The position numbers and the translations under genes were made by a program. DNA of 64,000 bases from Methylotenera mobilis JLW8 (GTDB lineage: Bacteria; Pseudomonadota; Gammaproteobacteria; Burkholderiales; Methylophilaceae): NCBI RefSeq assembly GCF_000023705.1, contig NC_012968.1:2480001-2544000 (forward strand), written 5' to 3'. Numbering within the stretch: position 1 is the stretch's first letter; each line of letters begins with the position of its first letter. The notes under the pieces are model-generated. The model saw only the letters and a list, made by a program, of their open reading frames with translations, did no database searches and had not been told where the DNA came from. Below, in pieces: positions 28,385 through 37,003 of this stretch.

Positions 28385-29812
28385 ATGTCGCGCACCCAAA
28401 CAAAAGCTTTTCTCTATTTCATCGCACTAATTTTATTCGTCATTGCACTGCGCATCGTATTGATGACTAGCATTCCTTTGCTGGACACCACAGAGGCTCG
28501 TTATGGCGAATTGGCCCGCGTGACGGCAACCGGCAATTACTGGTTAATGCCGCATATGTCGGCAGACCAGCCCTTTTTTGCTAAACCACCGCTCGCCACA
28601 TGGTTTGCGGCCTCTAGCTGGCTAGCCTTTGGTCACAATGAGTTTGCGCTGAGGTTGCCTTCATTGCTTATGGTGCTGTTATCCAGCCTTGCGCTGTTAT
28701 ACGGCGCACAAAGCCTAAAGCTGACACGCCAGCAATGGCTGTTTGCTACGTTTGTGATGCTGACTGCACCGATTGGCTTTATTAGTGCCGGCGCGGTGAT
28801 GACCGATGCCACCCAGCTCGCCGTTGTTACCTGGGCGATGGTGTTGTTATGGCGCTTGCAAACAAGTGCGACACCATTAAAGTCGGACCAATATGGCTTA
28901 TGGATAGTGCTGGGGATAGGAGCTATTGCTAAAGGGCTGGCGACTTGGGTGCTGATTGGCTTACCTGTATTGCTGTTCTGGGTCTGTTCATCACGTGAGG
29001 TGATTTATAGCCACATCAAGAAAATATGGTTTTGGCCAGGTATATTGCTATTCATCGGCTTAGTATTGGCCTGGTATATCCCTGCGGAAATTTATTATCC
29101 GGGCTTTCTCAAGTATTTTATTGTCGGTGAACACTTCCAGCGCTTTCTTGAGCCCGGTTGGAAGGGTGATATGTATGGCACCGCACATCGCCAAGCCATA
29201 GGCATGATCTGGCTATACTGGGCAGCATCTATCGCTATCTGGCTGCCGCTATTTGTTTACAGCATGGTTAAAGATAAGCCGCTAATCAACACCAAGCTAG
29301 ACGCAGAGACAAAATGGTTATGGGCGTGTGTGCTAGCGCCATTATTGTTTTTTACCCTGTCGCGCAACATCATCTGGACCTACACCTTAACGGCGTTACC
29401 CGCTTTTGCGCTATTAACAGCCAAATTCTGGTCAACCATAGGCCACCGTTTTAAGCGGGTAATGCAGGTGTTAATTGCGGCTTGGCTCATTTTAGCCACG
29501 TTCGCCAGCCTGGTATGGATTCCGCAACAGACGGAAACCCGCTCTGTACGCAAACTGGTGCAAACGGCGCACAGCCAACACCCAAGCTTGCCGCTATATG
29601 CGTATAGCTCTGATCAGTTTTCCTTAAGTTACTACACCAGCGGACAGATTCAACTGATAGAGGATTACGCTGCTGTAACCAACTTACTGCAACAGCCAGA
29701 CACGCTGCTCATTGCCAACGCAAAACTCGCGCCGCAGTTAACCGCAAATGGGCAGGCCGTAATTATTGCCAACAATAATTACCACGTGTTATTAATGACA
29801 AAACACAAGTAG
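28385..29812 (+). CDS. Glycosyltransferase family 39 (ArnT-like) membrane protein
   Basis: Polytopic inner-membrane transferase that uses a polyprenyl-phosphate sugar donor and acts on the periplasmic face, as in ArnT (lipid A) or protein mannosyltransferases. The 475 residues show about a dozen hydrophobic helices. The first periplasmic loop has LLDTTEARYGELARV, with the acidic GT39 motif near residue 38, and GNYWLMPHM...FAKPPLATWF, which is typical of ArnT-like proteins. The gene stands alone, so the acceptor cannot be told. A 12-bp hairpin follows the stop. Confidence 0.87.
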   Translation: MSRTQTKAFLYFIALILFVIALRIVLMTSIPLLDTTEARYGELARVTATGNYWLMPHMSADQPFFAKPPLATWFAASSWLAFGHNEFALRLPSLLMVLLSSLALLYGAQSLKLTRQQWLFATFVMLTAPIGFISAGAVMTDATQLAVVTWAMVLLWRLQTSATPLKSDQYGLWIVLGIGAIAKGLATWVLIGLPVLLFWVCSSREVIYSHIKKIWFWPGILLFIGLVLAWYIPAEIYYPGFLKYFIVGEHFQRFLEPGWKGDMYGTAHRQAIGMIWLYWAASIAIWLPLFVYSMVKDKPLINTKLDAETKWLWACVLAPLLFFTLSRNIIWTYTLTALPAFALLTAKFWSTIGHRFKRVMQVLIAAWLILATFASLVWIPQQTETRSVRKLVQTAHSQHPSLPLYAYSSDQFSLSYYTSGQIQLIEDYAAVTNLLQQPDTLLIANAKLAPQLTANGQAVIIANNNYHVLLMTKHK

Positions 29813-29823
29813 GGTGATGCCTA

Positions 29824-29864
29824 CGGCTCAATCTGCTTGATGTCACTGCAAACAGATTGAGCCG
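29824..29864 (+). terminator. Hairpin after the GT39 gene
   Basis: 12-bp perfect stem (CGGCTCAATCTG at 29824-29835, CAGATTGAGCCG at 29853-29864) with a 17-base loop, then CTTTAT. The weak T run makes it a likely but not ideal terminator. Confidence 0.6.
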
Positions 29865-30021
29865 CTTTATCCATCTATGACGGAACCATTACAACAGCGT
29901 TATTGTCATATTTTTGCATCAGGATAAAAACAGCGATCGCATATACCAAACAACTGGTGCGTTGCAGCGTGATACCGCTTAAAGCAGCGATTTTCAGAAA
30001 TTGCAGCGCTTTGAGCCCACG

Positions 30022-30154
30022 CTAGCAGAGGAATGCGGGTGATACGCTTATGGTCAAGTCTAATGTCAAGGATATCGCGTGCAGGACACGTACCATGGGC
30101 ATGAAACAATGGTTATCCATCATCATTGGCGCGTCACTTGCATTCCTCTGCTAG
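30022..30154. repeat. 15-bp inverted repeat pair in a gene-free region
   Basis: CTAGCAGAGGAATGC at 30022-30036 and its exact reverse complement at 30140-30154 bracket about 100 bases. The right arm forms the end of a 17-codon frame (30101-30154). The surrounding stretch 29865-30433 (569 bases) has no convincing gene and looks like degenerate intergenic DNA. Confidence 0.65.
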
Positions 30155-30433
30155 TTTGTTAAACCTGCAACCCTAGCAAACCTCAATACCAAATCTCAAT
30201 ACATGGAAAACACGTTGATAGGTAAAGCACGCTAATGGGTAATGTCTGGATGGTTTGCGTGCTGATGGATGACAAATTTGACTAAAACCCGTGCACCATG
30301 GAAAATAGCGACACTGGGCAAGTAGAAAAACATGACTTCATGAATGCTAGATTACCCTATTACTGCATAAACACTTAGACTTAAATACTTACTTAAAATA
30401 CTAAAGCACGCTTGCCAATCAACGCTATATTCA

Positions 30434-30751
30434 ATGCTCTATAAATTGCTTTCAATTAAAACTATCGCACGGCTGATTTCGATTATCGGAATCTTGACCA
30501 CGCTTGCTTTGATTACGCAATCGAATATTGATTTATACGAAGATAGAATCACTGAAAGCACTCAGCTTGCCGCAGCGCAACCCGATAAAGATGGTAACCG
30601 CGACTTAAGCGACACCATTGTCGATATCATTCCTCGTTCCACCTACACGTATTACACGTACATCATGTTGCACCATGATTATGCGAGCTACCAGGAGCCT
30701 ATTTTGCTCCTGCATCTAAGACCCCCCCTCCCAAGCCATTCTTTGGCTTAA
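30434..30751 (+). CDS. Small hypothetical protein upstream of metal-efflux genes
   Basis: I do not recognise this 105-residue product. It has one N-terminal hydrophobic helix (ARLISIIGILTTLALIT), an acidic middle (LYEDRITES, DKDGNRDLSDTIVDIIP), a tyrosine-rich stretch (TYTYYTYIMLHHDY) and a basic proline-rich tail (LHLRPPLPSH). No ribosome site is evident. It precedes the RND metal-efflux genes by 141 bp, and its 3' end overlaps the first of four stem-loops. It could be an exported accessory protein, or a leader frame with a regulatory role. Its layout resembles the small protein beside the other RND operon at 4367. Confidence 0.5.
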   Translation: MLYKLLSIKTIARLISIIGILTTLALITQSNIDLYEDRITESTQLAAAQPDKDGNRDLSDTIVDIIPRSTYTYYTYIMLHHDYASYQEPILLLHLRPPLPSHSLA

Positions 30752-30844
30752 CTCTTGCTTGCCAATCACTAGAGATTGGCATTTGCACAGAACCCTACGC
30801 TCGACTAGCTCACACAGCCACAGGCCACGTATAGCCCGTGGCTG
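30692..30844 (+). promoter_or_regulatory. Run of four stem-loops before the metal-efflux operon
   Basis: Perfect stems: CAGGAGC/GCTCCTG (30692-30712), AAGCCA/TGGCTT (30733-30749), GCCAATC/GATTGGC (30761-30780), and two alternatives sharing one 3' arm, CAGCCAC/GTGGCTG (30815-30844) or GCCACG/CGTGGC (30824-30842). The mutually exclusive last pair is the kind of layout seen in attenuators. The outer-membrane factor gene starts 48 bases later. Confidence 0.45.
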
Positions 30845-30892
30845 AACTGTGCTAATCGTTGCGCTTACTTCCATCACAAAGGAAAAGTATTC

Positions 30893-32173
30893 ATGCCTGC
30901 ATTTGGTGCAAATTCAGGGGTAAGTTACCCCCGAACCATAGCTTTAACATTTATGTTATTGGGCGGTATCGCTGCTAGTTTCACGGCAACGGCTGCGCCC
31001 AATTACTCCATTCATCAAATTATTAGCATTGCTGCCGAGCAAAATCCGCTGCTTAATATTTACAAAGCGCGCGAAGACGCCGCCACGGCCTCGGTCATTA
31101 CCGCTAAAACCTATGCCAACCCAGAACTTGAACTGCAAGGTGGCCCCACGCGCTACAGAACCCCTGGCGGGCTAGGCTCTAGCGGCAACTGGGTAGTGGG
31201 CATCTCGCAACCTCTAGATTACCCAAGTGTGCGCAATGCCAAAATTCATATGGCAGAACAGAACATCGCGGTAGCCTCGCTAAGCACAGAGGTCACCAAA
31301 AGAGAATTAATCACCCGTGTAAAAAGCGCGTTTTATGATGTGCTACAGCGTGAGGCTTTTCTTAGCCTGACCGAAGCCGACTATAAATTATTAAAAGACA
31401 TTCGTGACCGTGTGAAACTAAGGGTAGAAGTAGGCGAGTCCCCCAAGTACGAACTGATTAAAGCCAACACAGAGGCGCTGGCAGCGGAGCGCGATTATCA
31501 ATCGGCCAAAACACGTGTGATGGAAGGCAAGGCTTACCTAAGAGGCTTAGTCAGCGCCGCCATTCCGGAAAATTTTAACTTGGTTGGTGAGCTGCCGATT
31601 GCCAGCAGCCTGCCGCAAATTGATGCATTGCGCGAGCAGATGCACGACTCACCGCAGTTGAAGCAGATTCGTGCTGCCATCAAAACTTCTGAAGCAAATT
31701 TACGTTTACAGGACGAATTGCGCAACCCTGGGCTCAGCCTGAAGGCAGGGGTGGAGCAAGACCCGGACTTGCGCCAGTTCCGCATCGGGGTGGCGATACC
31801 GATTCCGGTTTGGGACAAACGTAGCGGCCCAATTGCGCATGCTGCGGCCGAGCTAAAAGAAGTGCATGCTGTACTCAGTGACCGCGAACTCACCATCCAG
31901 CGCGATATTGAATCAGCGTACCAGCGTTATCTGATTGCACAGCAGCAAGTTTCCGCATTTGAAGATGGTCTGCTGGAGCAGGCTGAATCGGTACTTAAGG
32001 TCGCAGAAGCTGCTTATCGCTTTGGTGAGCGCGGCATTCTGGATTATCTAGATGCGCAACGTACTAAGCGTGCGGTCAGAAAAGACTACTTATCTGCACG
32101 CTACGAATACATAAACGCCATGCTCACCATAGAGCGTTTACTTGGCTATGAACTTTTGGAGGTTAAACCATAA
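30893..32173 (+). CDS. Outer-membrane efflux channel, TolC/CzcC family
   Basis: Outer-membrane factor of a heavy-metal CzcCBA/CusCBA-type tripartite pump. The 426-residue precursor has a signal peptide ending near TATAAP, then two OEP repeats: the first with SVITAKTYANPELELQGGP and KRELITRVKSAFYDVLQ, the second with LRQFRIGVAIPIPVWDKRSGPI and RDIESAYQRYLIAQQQV. AAAGGA precedes the ATG. Its stop overlaps the start of the adaptor gene by one base (TAATG), so they are translationally coupled. Confidence 0.93.
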   Translation: MPAFGANSGVSYPRTIALTFMLLGGIAASFTATAAPNYSIHQIISIAAEQNPLLNIYKAREDAATASVITAKTYANPELELQGGPTRYRTPGGLGSSGNWVVGISQPLDYPSVRNAKIHMAEQNIAVASLSTEVTKRELITRVKSAFYDVLQREAFLSLTEADYKLLKDIRDRVKLRVEVGESPKYELIKANTEALAAERDYQSAKTRVMEGKAYLRGLVSAAIPENFNLVGELPIASSLPQIDALREQMHDSPQLKQIRAAIKTSEANLRLQDELRNPGLSLKAGVEQDPDLRQFRIGVAIPIPVWDKRSGPIAHAAAELKEVHAVLSDRELTIQRDIESAYQRYLIAQQQVSAFEDGLLEQAESVLKVAEAAYRFGERGILDYLDAQRTKRAVRKDYLSARYEYINAMLTIERLLGYELLEVKP

Positions 32174-33348
32174 TGACTGCTCAACCCATTACTACCCATC
32201 ACTTTTTTAGCAAAAATCTGCTGCTGGCATTTTGCATGGTTGGCATCATGTTAACAGGCTGTTCTTCAAAAGAAGAGGTAGCGCCAACCAAGGCAAAAGC
32301 CAAGGATGTGGATATCGTTGATATCAGCAACCAGCTCGCCAAGCAAGTCACCTTGCATACCACAGGAAAAATTGAGATGCGTGACACCATGCGCTTACCC
32401 GGCACCATACAGGTAGATGAACAGCGCATGGCTAGAATCGGCGCTTCAGTGACTGGCAGGGTGAAGGACATTGAAGCCACACTAGGCCAAAAGGTCAGCA
32501 ACGGCCAAGTGCTCGCCACTTTAAACAGTACAGAATTAGCGCAGAGCCAACTGGTTTACATTAAAGCCGCGCAACAGATCGGTTTGCAAACCAAAGCGGT
32601 GAATCGTGCCAAACTACTGCAAGAAGCAGATGTGATTGGCTCCGCCGAGTTGCAACGCAGAGAGGCAGAGTTAAGTGCTGCCCAGGCCGATTTAAACGCA
32701 GCACGTGACCAATTGATCGTACTGGGCATGAGCGAGTCGGCGATAGACAAGCTGTCTAAATCTGGCCAGATTCACTCTTACAGTAATGTGGTATCACGTA
32801 TTAGCGGCAACGTGATTAGCCGTAAGGTTAACCTTGGCCAGGTAGTACAGCCGGCTGAAGAGCTATTTATCATTGCCGATTTATCTCATGTATGGGTAGT
32901 AGCTGAAGTGCCCGAACAGCAGATTGATCTGATTCAGATTGGTGAAGAGGTGTTAGTGGAGATTCCAGCGCTGCACAACAAGCAATACACCGCAAAACTC
33001 ATCTACGAAGGTGACGTGGTGAACCCGGAAACCAGAACCGTGACCGTACGCTGCGACATTGAAAATGCTAACCGCGAAATCAAGCCGGATATGCTGGTCT
33101 CTATGCTGATTAAATCTAGCCCAACATCCAAACTGGCGCTGCCGCTACAGAGTATCGTACGTGAGAATGACAAAACCTACGTCTACGTGCAGCTTGCACC
33201 AAATAAATTCCGCCTGCGCGAAGTAGAGCTTGGGCCAGAATACATGGACATGGTGACCATCACCAATGGTATTTCTGAAGGCGAAGTAGTAGTCAACGAC
33301 GGCGCGTTCCATGTGAATAACGAACGTAAAATTAAAGAATTGGAGTAA
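32173..33348 (+). CDS. Heavy-metal efflux adaptor lipoprotein, CzcB family
   Basis: Periplasmic adaptor between the RND permease and the outer-membrane channel. In 391 residues it shows a lipoprotein signal ending IMLTGC, the lipoyl half-motif around ARIGASVTGRVKDIEATLGQKV, a helical hairpin rich in Ala/Gln/Glu (KAAQQIGLQTKAVNRAKLLQ), then SNVVSRISGNVISRKVNLGQVV and membrane-proximal beta domains. It has no His-rich metal-binding N-terminal tail of the kind seen in the classical Zn/Co/Cd CzcB. It sits between the channel gene (1-base overlap) and the permease gene (3-bp gap). Confidence 0.93.
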   Translation: MTAQPITTHHFFSKNLLLAFCMVGIMLTGCSSKEEVAPTKAKAKDVDIVDISNQLAKQVTLHTTGKIEMRDTMRLPGTIQVDEQRMARIGASVTGRVKDIEATLGQKVSNGQVLATLNSTELAQSQLVYIKAAQQIGLQTKAVNRAKLLQEADVIGSAELQRREAELSAAQADLNAARDQLIVLGMSESAIDKLSKSGQIHSYSNVVSRISGNVISRKVNLGQVVQPAEELFIIADLSHVWVVAEVPEQQIDLIQIGEEVLVEIPALHNKQYTAKLIYEGDVVNPETRTVTVRCDIENANREIKPDMLVSMLIKSSPTSKLALPLQSIVRENDKTYVYVQLAPNKFRLREVELGPEYMDMVTITNGISEGEVVVNDGAFHVNNERKIKELE

Positions 33349-33351
33349 AGC

Positions 33352-36300
33352 ATGATTGAATCTCTGATTCGCTCGGCGCTCAAACAGCGCCTGATTGTGC
33401 TGGTCATCGCCGTGGCGCTGATGATGGCCGGTATCTTTGCATTACAAAAGCTATCCGTGGATGCATTTCCGGATGTGACCAACGTACAAGTACAAATTGC
33501 TACCCAGGCCACCGGCAAGTCACCGGAAGAAGTAGAACGTTTTATCACCGTGCCGCTAGAAATTGGCATGACTGGTCTACCCGGCCTAACCGAGATGCGC
33601 TCCCTCAACCGTAATGGGCTATCGCTGATTACCTTGGTATTTACAGATAATACTGATGTTTATTTCGCACGCCAGTTGGTGATGGAACGACTGATGGAGG
33701 TGATGGATAAAATGCCGCAAGGCGTCACCCCCATTTTAGGGCCGGTGGCCACAGGCTTGGGCGAAATTTACCAGTACACCCTGGATAACCCAGCAGATGG
33801 CGAAACCAAGTTAAGTGCGGAAGAGCTCACGGAGCGTCGTTCGATTCAGGACTGGATAGTGCGCCCATTGCTACGCGGCATTCCCGGAGTGGCAGAAATT
33901 AACTCGCAGGGCGGTTATGTCAAACAGTATCAGGCTTTGGTGAATCCAGACCGGATGAATCACTACGGCCTGAAATTACAGGACATCTACTCGGCTTTAG
34001 CCAAAAATAACGCCAACAGTGGCGGCGGCGTGTTACCGCAATTTGCAGAGCAGTATCTGATTCGCGGTGTAGGCTTGATTGAAAGCTTAGACGACATTCG
34101 CAATATCGTACTCAAAGAGCAGAGCGGTGTGCCGGTATTTATGCGCGATGTAGCTGAAGTGAAGCTAGGCCATGAAGTACGCGTGGGGGCCGTGATGAAA
34201 AATGGCTATACCGAGTCTGTAGGCGGTATTGTCATTATGATGCGCGGCGGTAACGCCAAAGAAGTAGTGAGCCGTGTCAAAGAGCGTGTAGAAGAAATTA
34301 ACGCCAAAGGTATGCTGCCAGATGGCCTGCAAATTGTGCCTTACTATGACCGCAGTGAACTAGTGGATGCAGCACTGTTTACCGTGAGCAAAGTACTGGT
34401 AGAGGGCATTATTCTGGTAGTACTGATTCTGTTCCTGTTCTTGGGTGATGTACGCTCCAGCGTAATTGTAGTGGCCACGTTGATTTTGACGCCGCTCATC
34501 ACTTTTATGGCCATGAATCATTACGATATTTCTGCCAACCTGATGTCACTGGGAGGCTTGGCGATTGCAATTGGCTTAATGGTCGATGGCTCGGTGGTGG
34601 TGGTAGAAAATGCGTTCCACCATCTAGGGCACCGTCAGGGCGAAAGTAAGATTCGCGTAGTACTAGAGGCCGCGGCAGAGGTAGCCACACCAGTGCTGTT
34701 TGGCGTGGGTATTATCATCCTGGTGTTTTTACCGCTCATGACCCTGCAAGGCATGGAGGGTAAGATGTTTGCACCATTAGCGCTCACCATTGCCATTGCG
34801 CTATTTGTATCTTTGATTATCTCGTTAACGCTGTCACCCGTGCTGTGCTCTTATATCCTGAAAGGCGGCTCTGGCGAAGATACCAAATTTATTCAATTTA
34901 TCAAAAAACCCTACATCAAGATGCTGAATTGGGTATTGGTGAATGATAAAAAACCATTGCTGGCGCAACCGGCGTATTTATCGCGGCACTGTTGGTGGTG
35001 CCGTTACTGGGTACCTCGTTTATCCCAGAAATGAAAGAGGGCTCTATCGTGCCTGGTATTAACCGCGTGCCCAATATTTCACTTGAAGAATCCATCAAGA
35101 TGGAAAATGAAGCGATGCGCTTAATCATGGAAAAAGTGCCTGGGGTAAAGTCCGCCATGTCTGGTATCGGTCGCGGTGAAAGTCCGGCAGATCCGCAGGC
35201 GCAAAATGAATCTACGCCCATCATCAGCCTTAAGCCGCGCAGTGAGTGGCCAGAGGGTTGGACTCAAGATGATATTGCGGACAAGATGACCGAGGTGCTG
35301 ACAGAAGGCCTGCCCGGCGTGCAAATTGTGATGGCACAGCCTATTTCAGACCGTGTGGATGAACTGCTTACGGGCGTGCGTTCTGATGTTGCAGTCAAAA
35401 TATTTGGCGACGACATGGGCAAACTCAAAAGCAAAGCGGAGGAGATTGTTAAAATCGCCGGCGCCATCCCCGGCGCTGTGGATTTACGCGTAGAGAAAAT
35501 ATCCGGTCAGCAATATCTGAATATCACCGTGAACCGCCAGGCCATTGCACGCCAAGGCATTAACGCTTCAGATATTCACGATATTATTGAAACCGCAATT
35601 GGCGGCAAAATTGCCACCGATATCTACGAAGGGCAGCGCAGATTTTCAGCAGCAGTGCGCTTCCCGGATAGCTTCAGGAATAATGTAGAGTCTATCGGTA
35701 ATATTTTAGTTACTTCGCCCAACGGCTCGCGCGTGGCACTTCGAGATTTAGCACAAATCGAAATCAAAGACGGCCCGGCGCAGATTAGCCGTGAGCTGGG
35801 TAAACGCCGTATCGTGGTAGCAATTAACGTGAAAGACCGTGACCTAGGGGGCTTTGTGGCTGAGCTACAATCGGTGCTGACCGACAAAGTGAAGCTACCG
35901 GACGGTTATTATCTGGAGTATGGCGGTCAGTTCCAAAACATGGAGCGCGCGCTCAATCACTTGATGATTATCGTACCGGTGACAGTCGCTGCGATATTCT
36001 TCCTGCTGTTCTTGCTCTTTAACTCGATTCGCTTTGCCACCATGATCATTATGATCCTGCCATTTGCCTCAATTGGCGGCATATTTGCGCTACTGGTCAC
36101 TGGTGAATATCTCTCGGTGCCGGCATCTGTTGGGTTTATTGCATTGTGGGGTATTGCCGTGCTGAACGGGGTAGTGCTGGTATCTTACATCCGCTCACTG
36201 CGTGAAGAAGGCAAAAGTCAGATGGAAGCGATTATTGAAGGCTGCCAGCAAAGGTTTAGACCGGTGATGATGACCGCCACCGTGGCGATGCTGGCATTGG

Positions 36301-36452
36301 TACCGTTTTTATTTGCCACCGGCCCTGGCTCAGAAATACAGCGTCCATTGGCAATTGTGGTAATCGGTGGCTTAATCAGCTCGACGTTATTGACCTTGGT
36401 GGTATTGCCTACGCTGTACCGCATTTTTGAAGAAGCTAAAATTGAAGCTTAA
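33352..36452 (+). pseudogene. Heavy-metal RND permease (CzcA/CusA family), frame broken near 34965
   Basis: Proton-driven inner-membrane metal exporter. It appears in two frames, 33352-35034 (560 codons) and from about 34950 to 36452. After MLNWVLVNDKKPLLA the family sequence continues as ATGVFIAALLVVPLLG only in the -1 frame, so one base (probably a G of GCGGCA) is missing at 34963-34966. Joined, it would be about 1033 residues, the normal length. TM4 reads AIAIGLMVDGSVVVVEN: the DFG aspartate of Zn/Co/Cd pumps is Ala406, while Asp412 and Glu419 are kept, so it is not a classical CzcA. Either a true mutation, a sequence error or slippage at the A6 run 34948-34953 is possible. Confidence 0.88.
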
Positions 36453-36476
36453 CCAATCGTTGAAAGGGATTGTGTA

Positions 36477-36812
36477 ATGAAAGAAATCAGAGCAGTAATA
36501 CAACCGCACCGTTTGGCTAAAATTCGCTCGTCTCTGCGCAATATCAAGGGCTTCCCGGGCATGACTGTCAGTAAAGTAGATGGCTGCGGCCATCACTTGG
36601 CAAAGCCCGCCCAAGGCATACGAGAAGAGCTAACAGACTATAGCCCGAAGGTGATGATTGTCATGGTGGTGAGCGACGACTTGCTGGAAGGCATTTTGCA
36701 AACCATCGTAGAAATCGGCCATACTGGCCAAGTAGGAGACGGCATCGTCTGGGTCACACCAGTAGAGCGCTTTATCCGTCTATCTGAGCAAATTAATGTG
36801 GTTGATTGTTAG
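36477..36812 (+). CDS. PII-like protein linked to a metal-efflux pump (PII-NG type)
   Basis: A 111-residue relative of the PII/GlnB signalling trimer. It begins MKEIRAVIQPHRLAKIRSSL, has a shortened, divergent T-loop region (GCGHHLAKPAQGIREELTDY) without the uridylylated tyrosine context, and ends with the nucleotide-loop stretch IVEIGHTGQVGDGIVWVTPVE. The gene lies 24 bp after the permease with a AAAGGGA ribosome site. A group of PII-like proteins (PII-NG) is known for linkage to CzcA/CusA-type pumps rather than nitrogen genes; I infer a role in controlling the pump or metal homeostasis. It is unlikely to be a normal GlnB/GlnK. Confidence 0.88.
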   Translation: MKEIRAVIQPHRLAKIRSSLRNIKGFPGMTVSKVDGCGHHLAKPAQGIREELTDYSPKVMIVMVVSDDLLEGILQTIVEIGHTGQVGDGIVWVTPVERFIRLSEQINVVDC

Positions 36813-36936
36813 GCTGAAAGGCTAATAATCAACGTAATAGCACTTTGTAATAACAAACAGTAATAACACGTAGTAACGCTGTATCGTCTATGCCTACTGG
36901 TCTCTTGCTCCGCATTCATTCATGGCATCAGGGCAA

Positions 36937-36952
36937 GTAGCATAGATGCTAC
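36937..36952. terminator. Small palindromic hairpin between the PII-like gene and priA
   Basis: GTAGCAT/ATGCTAC with a 2-base loop and no T run lies in the 191-bp gap between converging genes. Weak candidate for a bidirectional terminator. Confidence 0.25.
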
Positions 36953-37003
36953 GCCTAGCCTCAGCATGCGGCGTCAGCACTAATTAAATTAACGCCGCTT
37001 GCA

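Noticed and set aside
29906-30109. 67-codon leftward frame in the gene-free region after the GT39 gene
   Set aside because: No ribosome site, no signal or domain, unusual Cys/His/Arg-rich composition; likely chance.
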